Shown one piece after another: positions 55,637 through 63,700 of a DNA stretch of 64,000 nucleotides. Each line of letters begins with the position of its first letter. Position 1 is the first letter of the stretch. The position numbers and the translations under genes are program-made. Source of the DNA: Bradyrhizobium sp. AZCC 1721 (GTDB taxonomy: Bacteria > Pseudomonadota > Alphaproteobacteria > Rhizobiales > Xanthobacteraceae); NCBI RefSeq assembly GCF_036924715.1, contig NZ_JAZHSB010000001.1, positions 310,001-374,000 on the forward strand. Reading direction: 5' to 3'. The notes beneath the pieces were generated by a model. It made no database searches. It was not told the origin of the DNA and worked only from the letters and a program-made list of their open reading frames with translations.

Positions 55637-56421
55637 GACGCGGCCTTCTGCGGTGCCTTGGCATCTAGACTGTCGAGGAACGGCAGCACGGCATCGATGA
55701 AGGCCTGCGGTTGGTCGATGTTGACGGCGTGGCCGGCAGCCGGGATCACCACCTTCTGCGCGCCCGGAATCTTGGCCGCCATGTAGTCGGAAGCGGCGAG
55801 GAACGGGGTGTCGTCGGCGCCGACCACGATCAGCGACGGCACCTTGATATCGGGCAGCGATTCGATCACGCGGGCATCGCGCTGGGTCAGCATGCCGCGC
55901 GCGGCGCGCGCCAGTCCCGACGCATCGCGATGGGTGACGCTGGAGCGTTCGCGGCTGGCCGATTTCAAAGCCTCCAGGCCCTCGCGCTCGAAGCGATCGC
56001 CAGTATCGTTCGCGCGCTTGTTCCAGGCCTCGCGGGCCTCGTCCTTTTTGAAGCCCGGGCCGGTATCGATGATCAGCAGCGCGCGGACGCGGTTTGGATG
56101 GGCACGGTAGAACGCCAGCGACATGTAGCCGCCCAGCGAGAGCCCGCCGACGATCGCCTTGTCGGTGCCGACGGCGTCAAGCAGCGCCGCCATGTCGGCA
56201 ACCGTCAGCGCTTCGCTATAGGCTGCGGGATCACTGGGATAATCGGACTGGCCGTGGCCGCGCATGTCCCACAACACGAGCTTGTGATGCTTCGACAAGG
56301 CCGCGATTTGGCCCTGCCACATCCCACTGGTCGATGAATAGCCGTGGGTCAAGAGCAACGGTGGGCCGGAGCCGTGAACCTCGTAATAGATGCGGACCCC
56401 GTCGCGATCGATCGTCGGCAT
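55633..56421 (-). CDS. Alpha/beta hydrolase
   Basis: 262 residues from the ATG at 56421, preceded by AGGGAG. Alpha/beta fold: oxyanion HGYSSTSGMW, nucleophile elbow GGLSLGGYMS (Ser at about residue 98), acid in VVGADDTPF, and His in IPAAGHAVNIDQP near the end. The family includes 3-oxoadipate enol-lactonases and haloperoxidase-like esterases; the substrate is not predictable. Cytosolic. A nine-codon upstream extension is rejected. Coupled to the downstream secreted protein by a four-base overlap. Confidence 0.9.
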   Translation of the reverse strand: MPTIDRDGVRIYYEVHGSGPPLLLTHGYSSTSGMWQGQIAALSKHHKLVLWDMRGHGQSDYPSDPAAYSEALTVADMAALLDAVGTDKAIVGGLSLGGYMSLAFYRAHPNRVRALLIIDTGPGFKKDEAREAWNKRANDTGDRFEREGLEALKSASRERSSVTHRDASGLARAARGMLTQRDARVIESLPDIKVPSLIVVGADDTPFLAASDYMAAKIPGAQKVVIPAAGHAVNIDQPQAFIDAVLPFLDSLDAKAPQKAAS

Positions 56422-56623
56422 TGCGGCTCCCTGGGAATTCCCATGCAATTGTCGGCCGCATCCTAGCGCGATCTGATCGCGAATGGGAAATGCGGAAAGC
56501 GAGGGGCATATCAGCGCTTTGACAAGGCCATGACCGCTTGTTGACGACAGCCCGAATTACTCCAGCGAACGATGAGCAAAACAGCGACCAGCATCGGCTC
56601 GCGATCTCCGCCGCTTTAATATT

Positions 56624-57235
56624 TCATCCTTGTACCCCTTCATGTTCGGCCGAACCGTCGGCCAAGCCGGCAAGCGCCGTTGCCGCACGAATGCCCGCAG
56701 CAAGCATGGCGTCTGACAACTCCGGGTCATCGACGGCGCGCGAAAGCTGAAGCGTCCCGATGAAGACGGCAAGGATCGCGATCGCTGTATCCTGCGCTTC
56801 GGGGATGGAGTTCTCCTGCGGCAACCGTCGCGCCATCTGGTCGATAAGCGTGCGTAACCGAGCGGTGTAAGCCTTCCGGATGGAGAGGGGCTGGCGCGCA
56901 ATTTCGGGCAGTAGCGCCGCGGAGGCACACCCGGTGCCGGGCCGGTCACGATGATGCTGAGACAAATAAGAACGGATCAGGTGAGCTAATGCGCCCGGCC
57001 TGGGGTCGGGCTCGGCCAGGCTTTGCAGTTGGTCGGCGAGCGCTCGCTCCAGGCCTTGCCTGACCAGGTCACTCTTCGAGCGGAAGTGCGAGTAGAACCC
57101 GCCGTTCGTCAGTCCTGCCTCCGCCATGATCCCGGTCATTCCGGCGGCAGCAATGCCGTCCCGTCTGAGCCTTTTCGCTGCAGCCTTCACAATTCGCTCG
57201 TGCGAGATCTCTTTTTGTCGCTTGGCGTAGCGCAT
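56624..57235 (-). CDS. TetR/AcrR-family repressor
   Basis: 203 residues. N-terminal HTH (HERIVKAAAKRLRRDGIAAAGMTGIMAEAGLTNGGFYSHFRSKSDLV; by position residues 12-58) and an all-helical ligand domain with the TetR_C-type CASAALLPEIARQ segment. Divergent from a short-chain dehydrogenase gene with starts 101 bases apart, the classic arrangement of a TetR regulator and its target. The shared region includes ATCA-TG-TGAT near 57270. The inducer is unknown. It likely controls both its own gene and the SDR gene (inference). Confidence 0.93.
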   Translation of the reverse strand: MRYAKRQKEISHERIVKAAAKRLRRDGIAAAGMTGIMAEAGLTNGGFYSHFRSKSDLVRQGLERALADQLQSLAEPDPRPGALAHLIRSYLSQHHRDRPGTGCASAALLPEIARQPLSIRKAYTARLRTLIDQMARRLPQENSIPEAQDTAIAILAVFIGTLQLSRAVDDPELSDAMLAAGIRAATALAGLADGSAEHEGVQG

Positions 57236-57336
57236 CGCGGGGTCCTCCGGCGCCGGAACGCCTATTGCATTACGATCATCATGTGATAGTTATACCTTAA
57301 TCTAAACTGTTGTTCAACGTGTCGACGGAGGTCCTC

Positions 57337-58149
57337 ATGCGGCAAGACGGTAAAGTGGCGATTGTGACCGGGGCTTCCACGGGCATTGGGTTGGCTTCAG
57401 CAAAGGCCTTGCGCGAGGCCGGATTTCGCGTGTTCGGCACCAGCCGACGGATGGCCGCAAGCGGCCCCGACGGCATTACGATGGTCGCCTGCGATGTGAC
57501 CGATGACGGTTCGGTGAAGCTTGCCGTCGACAAGGTGCTCGATACGACGGGCAGGATCGATGTTCTTGTCAACAACGCCGGGACCGGCCTGATGGGCGGA
57601 GCTGAGGAATCGTCAATCGGTCAAGCCCAGGCGCTGTTCGACGTAAACCTGTTCGGAGTCATGCGCATGAGCAATGCGGTGCTGCCGCACATGCGAGCTC
57701 GGCAGGGTGGAAGGATCATCAATATAAGTTCGGTGCTTGGCCTGATACCGGCGCCGTTCTCGGCGCTCTACGCCTCCACAAAGCATGCGCTCGAAGGCTA
57801 TTCGGAATCTCTCGATCACGAGGTACGGAGCTTCGGCATCCGCGTTTGCTTGCTGGAGCCGGCGTATACCAGCACTTCCTTCGAACAGAACATGGTGCTT
57901 CCGGATCAGGCACTGGATGCATACCGCTCGGCGCGAATGCGAGCGGTCACGGTTCTGCAGGACGTGATGAAGACGGCAGATAGGCCCGAAGTCGTCGCCA
58001 CGAGAGTGGTTGAGGCCGCGACTACAGCATCGCCTCGTCTCCGATACACGTGCGGTAAGATGGCTGGCCGGGTGAGCGTGCTGCGCCGCTTTGTTCCCGA
58101 GAGCATGTTCGACAAGAGCCTTCGTAAGCAAATGGGGCTGCCGGCATAG
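57337..58149 (+). CDS. Short-chain dehydrogenase/reductase
   Basis: 270 residues from the ATG at 57337, preceded by GGAGGT. NAD(P)-dependent oxidoreductase: TGASTGIGLASAKAL (TGxxxGIG) at residues 10-24, NNAG at about 81, the catalytic Ser in INISSVLGL and YASTK (YxxxK) at about 150-154. FGTSRR after the second strand favours NADP. It probably reduces a carbonyl compound; substrate unknown. Divergently transcribed from the TetR gene, its likely repressor. The C-terminal VSVLRRFVPESMFDKSLRKQ is amphipathic. Confidence 0.92.
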   Translation: MRQDGKVAIVTGASTGIGLASAKALREAGFRVFGTSRRMAASGPDGITMVACDVTDDGSVKLAVDKVLDTTGRIDVLVNNAGTGLMGGAEESSIGQAQALFDVNLFGVMRMSNAVLPHMRARQGGRIINISSVLGLIPAPFSALYASTKHALEGYSESLDHEVRSFGIRVCLLEPAYTSTSFEQNMVLPDQALDAYRSARMRAVTVLQDVMKTADRPEVVATRVVEAATTASPRLRYTCGKMAGRVSVLRRFVPESMFDKSLRKQMGLPA

Positions 58150-58399
58150 TCGTTTTCACGCGCCATCTTCAGACCAACGGTGCGGCTCATGCGCAACGAC
58201 GTGGGCAATCGCATGCCAATGCTCGACAAGACATCCGCTCTCGCGGATGATGACGTCGCGGGTGCGGCGCATCGCGAACCAGATCGCTAAAATTTTAGCG
58301 TTCACAGTAGCCTAAATTCACGATGCCTCTTAAGCCTCGGGGAACCCCTTATCCGCTAGCCTCGGTTGCAAGTCATCATCGCTAGGGGTCTGGGGTTTC

Positions 58400-59497
58400 A
58401 TGACATCCGCAACCAACAAGACTGCGACCAGGCGCCGGCTGTTGCTCGCTTCGGATCGGAGCGATCAGAGCAGCGAACTCGCCAGCATTTTGCGGTCCGT
58501 CGGTCAGGTCGACACCATCGCAACTTCTGACATTCCCGACAGCCCGGAACGGGACCTTGCGGGCATCGTGGTCGACATCAACCTGCGTTCCGCCGAGAGC
58601 GTGCAACTGGTGCGCAACAAGCTGCGGGCCGAGGCCTATCGCGAGATGCCGCGGCTGTTCGTGCTGGCGGACGCGCTTCACCACGGATCGATGCAGGCCT
58701 GGGCGCTCGGTGCCACCGACACGATCGCGCGGCCGTTCGATGCACAAGGCATCCTGCAGCGGATCCGCGCCGCGTTTCCGGACAGCGACGGCTACGACGA
58801 GACCGATCGCGGCAAGGCCCTCAACAGGGGCGTCGAGGCGGCGCATGCCGTGATGGTCAAGATCTTCGAAAAGCTTCCGGCCGGCGTTCCCCTAAAGTTC
58901 AGCGACATCGTCGAGGCCGAAAGCAAGATTCTCAAGGCGATCAAGCATTCCTCCTTGCGGGAATGGTTGACTGCGGTCGGCTGCCACCACACCGGCAGCT
59001 ATCGCCATTGTCTCTTCGTCACCGGCTTTGCGGTGGCGTATGCGCAGCATCTCGGCATGCGCGACGACGACCAGCGCCGTCTCGCCCGCGCTGCCCTGCT
59101 GCACGACGTCGGCAAGGCGTTCATTCCGGTGGCGATCCTGGACAAGCCGGGCCCGTTGACGTTGGAAGAGATGGAAGAGATGCGCCAGCATCCGCGCCGC
59201 GGCTACGACGCGCTGTCCGCGCAAGGCGGCTTCCCGCCCGAAATGCTCGACGTGGTGCTGCACCACCACGAATTCCTCGACGGCACGGGCTATCCCAACG
59301 GCCTGAGCGGCAAGGAGATCAGCGACATCGTGAGGCTGACCACGATCGTGGATATCTACGCGGCCCTCGTCGAGAAGCGCGCCTACCGGCTGCAGTTCAC
59401 CCACGCCCGGGCCTATGGCATGATGGAAGAAATGGGCGACAAGCTCGACCAGCATCTGCTGCACGCCTTTCGCCCGGTGGCGTTTGGGTATTATTGA
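58400..59497 (+). CDS. HD-GYP phosphodiesterase with receiver-like N-terminus
   Basis: 365 residues. Residues 10-130 are receiver-like with Asp59 at the phospho-acceptor position (GIVVDINLR), but the invariant Lys is Arg111 (TIARPF). The C-terminal HD-GYP domain keeps HHTGSYRHC, LLHDVGKAFIP, HPRRGYDAL, HHHEFLDGTGYP and VDIYAALVEKRAYR. HD-GYP proteins hydrolyse cyclic-di-GMP; here the canonical HHERxDGxGYP reads HHHEFLDGTGYP, close enough for activity. Cytosolic. It stands alone; the convergent ligase follows. Confidence 0.88.
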   Translation: MTSATNKTATRRRLLLASDRSDQSSELASILRSVGQVDTIATSDIPDSPERDLAGIVVDINLRSAESVQLVRNKLRAEAYREMPRLFVLADALHHGSMQAWALGATDTIARPFDAQGILQRIRAAFPDSDGYDETDRGKALNRGVEAAHAVMVKIFEKLPAGVPLKFSDIVEAESKILKAIKHSSLREWLTAVGCHHTGSYRHCLFVTGFAVAYAQHLGMRDDDQRRLARAALLHDVGKAFIPVAILDKPGPLTLEEMEEMRQHPRRGYDALSAQGGFPPEMLDVVLHHHEFLDGTGYPNGLSGKEISDIVRLTTIVDIYAALVEKRAYRLQFTHARAYGMMEEMGDKLDQHLLHAFRPVAFGYY

Positions 59498-59506
59498 TCT
59501 CTCGCT

Positions 59507-61096
59507 CTACGTGCTGCTATCCAGCATCTTCCGCAGTTCCGCCTTTGCGACCTTTTCCAGCGTCGAGCGCGGCATCTCGTCGACGAAGTGAATTTCGCGC
59601 GGTACCTTGAAGTCGGCGAGGGCGGTCCTGCAGGCGGCCATCACGGTGTCGTGCAGATCGCGAGGGGCGCTCGCGACGCCGGCTTGCGGAATGATGAAGA
59701 CCACGGGCACTTCATCCAGCATCGGGTGCTTCTTTGCCACCACCGCGGCCTCGCGCACGCCGGGCGCCACCGCGATCACCTGTTCGATCTCGGACGCCGC
59801 GACGTTTTCGCCGCCGACCTTCAGCATGTCCTTGGTGCGATCGCCGAACTGGATGAAACCGTTCTCGAGCAGCGAGACGCGGTCGCCGGTGATGAAATAG
59901 CCGTGCTCGTCGAAACTCTCGCGCGTGGCTTTTTCGTTGTGGAGATACTCTGAAAACAGCGACAAGCCGGGAATGCCCTTGATTAGGAGATTGCCGGTGT
60001 CGCCGACTTCAGTCGGCGTGCCGTCGTCCTCGACGATGCGGATCTGATATTCCGGCGCCGCGCGGCCGATCGACATCGGCGTATTGGGCTGGTCGACTTC
60101 GCCGACGATGCCGTGGGTGATGGTCTCCGTCATGCCCCACCAGCCGATCGTCTTGACGCCGAAGGCGGCAAACGGCGGCGGCTCGGATACCGCGGCGCCC
60201 CACAGCCGGAATTTGTGGCTCTTCGGAATCTCGTGTTCCAGCAGCGCCTTCATGCAGAAGGGAATCGTCGAGGTCCAGGTGCAGTTGTGCTCGAGCGCCA
60301 CACCCCAGAAGCGGCTCGCCGAAAACCGCGGCTGGATCACGCAGGTCGCGCCCACCCACAGCGAGGCCAGCATCGAATAGGCCAGCGCGTTGGTGTGAAA
60401 CAGCGGCAGATAGGTCTGGTGCACGTCGCCAGCATGCAGGTCCTCATGCGCGGCGTTGATCTTGGCGCCCCACAATGCGTTGGCATGCGTCCACAGCACT
60501 GCCTTTGGCCTTGACGTGGTGCCGGAGGTATATTGAACGCTGCACGGCGCGAACGGATCGGCGGCGCGGCGTGGCCGGTCGGCGCTGTCGGCGAAGAGCT
60601 TCCCAAAACTGTCGCCGCGCGGCGCGACTTGCGCCGGCGTACTGCCAGCGTCGTGCGAGATCACGGCGATCCAGCGCAGGTCGCGGCAATTGGCCGAGAT
60701 CAACTCGGCATAGGCCGGCTGGGTGATGGCGGCGACCGCGCCGCAATGGCCGGCGAAATACTCCATCTCGGCTGCCGCCGAGCGGGTGTTGGTGGTGACG
60801 GCGATCGCGCCGAGTTCGACGCAGGCGAACCAGGCCAGCATGGCCTCGATGCAATTGTCGAGATGGATCAGGACGTATTCGCCGGGCTTGACGCCGCGCT
60901 TGGCAAGGCCAGCGGAAAGCGCGCCGACGCGCTCGTGGAATTCCCCGTAAGACCAACTCCGCGCCGGCCCCTCGAACGGCGCCCAGATCAGGAATGGATG
61001 GTTGCGGCGGCTTTCGGCGCGCATCCGCAGCAGCCACGGCACGTCGAGCCCTGCGAACGGTCCGACAATGCCCGGTGCGGCCTGCGAAAGTGGCAT
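59507..61096 (-). CDS. AMP-dependent acyl-CoA synthetase/ligase
   Basis: 529 residues. ANL-family adenylating enzyme making an acyl-CoA from a carboxylic acid, ATP and CoA. The P-loop is YTSGTTSRPKAV at about residue 190, the A5 motif GWWGMTETI at about 311, A7/A8 YFITGDRVSLLENGFIQFGDRTKDMLKVGGENVAASEIE (around 380-420, by position), and the catalytic Lys in LEKVAKAELRK near the end. It resembles crotonobetaine/carnitine-CoA ligases, but the acid is unknown. Cytosolic. Convergent with the HD-GYP gene and followed upstream by a VOC protein and a TTT binding protein. Confidence 0.92.
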   Translation of the reverse strand: MPLSQAAPGIVGPFAGLDVPWLLRMRAESRRNHPFLIWAPFEGPARSWSYGEFHERVGALSAGLAKRGVKPGEYVLIHLDNCIEAMLAWFACVELGAIAVTTNTRSAAAEMEYFAGHCGAVAAITQPAYAELISANCRDLRWIAVISHDAGSTPAQVAPRGDSFGKLFADSADRPRRAADPFAPCSVQYTSGTTSRPKAVLWTHANALWGAKINAAHEDLHAGDVHQTYLPLFHTNALAYSMLASLWVGATCVIQPRFSASRFWGVALEHNCTWTSTIPFCMKALLEHEIPKSHKFRLWGAAVSEPPPFAAFGVKTIGWWGMTETITHGIVGEVDQPNTPMSIGRAAPEYQIRIVEDDGTPTEVGDTGNLLIKGIPGLSLFSEYLHNEKATRESFDEHGYFITGDRVSLLENGFIQFGDRTKDMLKVGGENVAASEIEQVIAVAPGVREAAVVAKKHPMLDEVPVVFIIPQAGVASAPRDLHDTVMAACRTALADFKVPREIHFVDEMPRSTLEKVAKAELRKMLDSST

Positions 61097-61191
61097 GATT
61101 CCTCCCGCGCGGCTCTACGGCCGCCTTGATTTTTGCTTGGGAGTAGTTCTGCCATCGGACGGCGCGGGGCGCAAATCGGGATTCCTACGCT

Positions 61192-61611
61192 TTAGCCCGT
61201 CCTGTCCTCGTACGACGAAATCTCGATCAAGCTCCCGTCCGGATCACGGCAGTAGACCGAGCGCAGCGTGCCGCGGGCGCCTTGCTTCGCGACTGGGCCT
61301 TCCTCGATCGCGACGCCGTTGGCCTGCAGGTGCGCCACGACTTCGTCCGGCGTGCTCGACGTCAGGAAGCACAGATCGTCGCTGCCGGCGGTTTCGTGGT
61401 CGGCCGTGAACCACTCGACCTTGTCGGCGTCGCGCGGCCGCACGTTGATCTTCTGGTCACCAAACACCAGCGAAGTCCGCGGCGTTTTGCCCGGACCGGG
61501 ATCGAACACCTTGACCTCCATGCCGAGGATCTTCCGGTACCACTCGGCGGAACGCGCCACGTCCGACACATTGATGACGAGATGGTCGAGAGCGTTAACC
61601 CTGACAGACAT
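61192..61611 (-). CDS. VOC-family (glyoxalase/dioxygenase superfamily) protein
   Basis: 139 residues. Two beta-alpha-beta-beta-beta repeats typical of VOC proteins: NALDHLVINVSDVARSAEWYRKILGMEV and, in the second half, LCFLTSSTPDEVVAHLQANGVAIEEGP followed by SVYCRDPDGSLIEISSYED. Metal ligands of the fold are His9-type at DHLVINV and the C-terminal Glu of LIEISSY. Could be a glyoxalase-like or fosfomycin-resistance-like enzyme, but no specific function is safe. It is upstream of the acyl-CoA ligase by 95 bases on the same strand, so cotranscription is likely. Confidence 0.88.
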   Translation of the reverse strand: MSVRVNALDHLVINVSDVARSAEWYRKILGMEVKVFDPGPGKTPRTSLVFGDQKINVRPRDADKVEWFTADHETAGSDDLCFLTSSTPDEVVAHLQANGVAIEEGPVAKQGARGTLRSVYCRDPDGSLIEISSYEDRTG

Positions 61612-61760
61612 GCCTTATCCTTTCGTCGCGGTCGGAGACGCTGCGCCCCACTGGCCGCACCCGGGTTTGTTTGTTACAACGCGCGCCGCGTTCGGTTCAA
61701 TGGAACCGGCCTCAATAGAAACGGACCGGGCCTGAACCCCGGCCTCCAAGGAGAAATTTT

Positions 61761-62738
61761 ATGATTTCACGCCGTACCGCGATTTGCCTGGCCGTCATCG
61801 GCCTTTCCACTGCCGCTTCGATCGGCAGCGTTTCGGCGGCGGATTATCCGACCCGGCCGGTGAAATGGGTCGTCGGATATCCGCCGGGCGGCGCGACCGA
61901 CATCATTGCGCGGCTGATCGGGCAGCGGCTCTCCGAACGGCTTGGCCAGCAATTCGTGATCGAGAACAAGCCCGGCGCCGGCAACAATATCGCGACCGAA
62001 TCCGTCATCAACGCCGAGCCGGACGGCTATACATTGCTGCTGGTCAATCCCGCGAACTACATCAACGCCACGCTCTACTCCAATCTGAAGTTCAACGTGG
62101 TCCGCGATCTTGCGCCGATCGCGGCGTTCAATCGCGTGCCGAACGTGATGACGGTCAACAAGGACGTGCCGGCCAAGACGGCCGCCGAGTTCATCGCTTA
62201 TGTGAAGGCCAATCCCGGCAAGGTGAACCTGGCCTCGTCCGGCAACGGCACGTCCGTGCATCTGTCGGGCGAAATGTTCATGGCAATGTCCGGCGCCAAG
62301 ATGCAGCACGTGCCCTATCGCGGTGCCGCGCCCGCGATCACCGATCTGCTCGGTGGCCAGGTCCAACTGATCTTCGACAACATGCCTTCCATCCTCCAGC
62401 ATGTTCGTGCCGGCTCGGTGCGGGCGCTGGCCGTCACCAGCACGACAAAGTCGCCGCTGTTGCCTGATGTGCCGGTGCTTGCCGACACCATCCCCGGCTA
62501 TGAGGCGAGCGCGCTGTTCGGCGTCGGTGCACCGAAGAACACGCCGAAGGAAGTCATCGCCAAGCTGAACAAGGAGATCAACGAGATCCTCGCCGAGCCG
62601 GCGATCAAGGCCCGCCTGACCGAGCTTGGCGGCGAGCCGCTGATCGGACCGCCGGAGGCATTCGGCAAGATGATCGTGGCCGAAACCGAAAAGTGGAAGA
62701 AGGTGATCGAGGAAGCCAAGGTCGAAAAGGTGCAGTGA
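61761..62738 (+). CDS. Tripartite tricarboxylate transporter (TTT/Bug) substrate-binding protein
   Basis: 325 residues. Signal peptide (AICLAVIGLSTAASIGSVSA) and mature start DYPTRPVKWVVGYPPGGATDIIARL. Bug-family segments are FVIENKPGAGNNIATESV, QHVPYRGAAPAITDLLGGQ and FPEEV-like PPEAFGKMIVAETEKWKKVIEEA at the end. Periplasmic ligand binder for carboxylates; no TctAB is adjacent. AAGGAGA lies before the ATG. Divergent from the VOC/ligase pair, which suggests that this unit handles the same carboxylic acid (inference). Confidence 0.93.
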   Translation: MISRRTAICLAVIGLSTAASIGSVSAADYPTRPVKWVVGYPPGGATDIIARLIGQRLSERLGQQFVIENKPGAGNNIATESVINAEPDGYTLLLVNPANYINATLYSNLKFNVVRDLAPIAAFNRVPNVMTVNKDVPAKTAAEFIAYVKANPGKVNLASSGNGTSVHLSGEMFMAMSGAKMQHVPYRGAAPAITDLLGGQVQLIFDNMPSILQHVRAGSVRALAVTSTTKSPLLPDVPVLADTIPGYEASALFGVGAPKNTPKEVIAKLNKEINEILAEPAIKARLTELGGEPLIGPPEAFGKMIVAETEKWKKVIEEAKVEKVQ

Positions 62739-62819
62739 TCTTCCTCACGGAACATAGACGCAGCCGCGGTGTTTTATGGCAAAGGCGACGCGGCTTGCGT
62801 CATGTGAAGGAGATCGAAG

Positions 62820-63077
62820 ATGCGCAGTGCAATACTAGCGACATTGGCGCTGACGGTGGCGACAGTCGCCACCGTCGCGGGCAGTTCACCCGCGGCGGCG
62901 TATGACTATCCCTATTGCCTCCAGGGTCGGACGATCGGCATTCCTGGCGACTGCTCCTACAGCAGCTATGGTCAGTGCATGGCATCGGCGTCGGGTCGCG
63001 GGCTCTACTGCAACGTCAACCCTCGCTTCGCCTATGGGCAACAGCAGCGGCGGATGCGGGTTTATCGGGATTATTGA
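62820..63077 (+). CDS. DUF3551 domain protein
   Basis: 85 residues. Signal peptide ending ATVAGSSPAAA, then YDYPYCLQGRTIGIPGDCSYSSYGQCMASASGRGLYCNVNPRF, the DUF3551 pattern with four conserved Cys in a small periplasmic fold. Function unknown; the family is very abundant in Bradyrhizobium. AGGAG-like GAAGGAGATCGAAG precedes the ATG at 62820. It stands alone 81 bases after the TTT binding protein gene, possibly cotranscribed. Confidence 0.9.
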   Translation: MRSAILATLALTVATVATVAGSSPAAAYDYPYCLQGRTIGIPGDCSYSSYGQCMASASGRGLYCNVNPRFAYGQQQRRMRVYRDY

Positions 63078-63194
63078 TCGCGCCTCGCAAGCCTTCCGCA
63101 TGATGGCCGGACGAGAGCGCTGCTCGCGCTGAACGATCCGGCCATCGGTGTCTCTCTCTTCCGCCACTCCCGACTTCGTGATGCATGCGCCGGC

Positions 63195-63235
63195 TTGACG
63201 GCGTTTCGTTTGCGTCTATACTAAACCTTATGGTT
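63195..63235 (+). promoter_or_regulatory. Sigma70 promoter and operator-like dyad of arsR, leaderless start
   Basis: TTGACG (63195-63200), 16 bases, TATACT (63217-63222): a near-consensus housekeeping promoter. The expected start of transcription is 63228-63230, which coincides with the A of the ATG (63230), so the message would have no leader. AACC-TTAT-GGTT (63224-63235) is a dyad centred on the same point and could be the ArsR operator. Confidence 0.7.
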
Positions 63236-63700
63236 AAGTATCAGGAAGACGTTCTCGACCGCACCTTTGCCGCACTGTCCGACCCAACCCGGCGCGCGCT
63301 GCTGGCGCGGCTCGGCGATCGAGACAGCCTGTCGGTCAGCGAACTGGCGCAGCCATTTTCGATGTCGCTGCCCGCGATCATCAAGCATCTCGATGTGCTG
63401 TCCGATGCCGGCCTGATCGCGCGCGAAAAGACCGGACGCACGGTCGCGTGCCGGTTGACCGCCGAGCCGATGGAGCAGGCGATGGACTGGCTCAACCGCT
63501 ACCGGCGCTTCTGGTCCGACGCGCTCGACCGCCTTGCCGCTTTTGTGGAGGAAGACCAATGGCCACCCAGTCAAGCCTTGCCAAGCACGATACTGCCCGC
63601 GACGGCGAACTCGCCGCGCGCCCCAGTCTCACGCTCACGCGCCGGTTCAGCGCGGCGCCCGAAAAAGTCTACGCCGCGTGGGCCGACCCGCAAAAGCTAG
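63230..63700 (+). CDS. ArsR-family regulator
   Basis: 156 residues from the ATG at 63230. Winged HTH: DRTFAALSDPTRRALLARLGD, then LSVSELAQPFSMSLPAIIKHLDVLSDAGLIAREKTGRTVACRLTAEPM, typical of the ArsR branch that pairs with SRPBCC proteins rather than metal sensors (no CVC metal site). After residue 110 the frame runs on for 45 codons into the next gene, giving a basic Ser/Pro/Arg-rich tail; this overlap of 142 bases with the SRPBCC gene is unusual. No ribosome site precedes the ATG; a promoter ends right at it. A longer extension to 63185 would cross the promoter and is rejected. Confidence 0.87.
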   Translation: MVKYQEDVLDRTFAALSDPTRRALLARLGDRDSLSVSELAQPFSMSLPAIIKHLDVLSDAGLIAREKTGRTVACRLTAEPMEQAMDWLNRYRRFWSDALDRLAAFVEEDQWPPSQALPSTILPATANSPRAPVSRSRAGSARRPKKSTPRGPTRKS

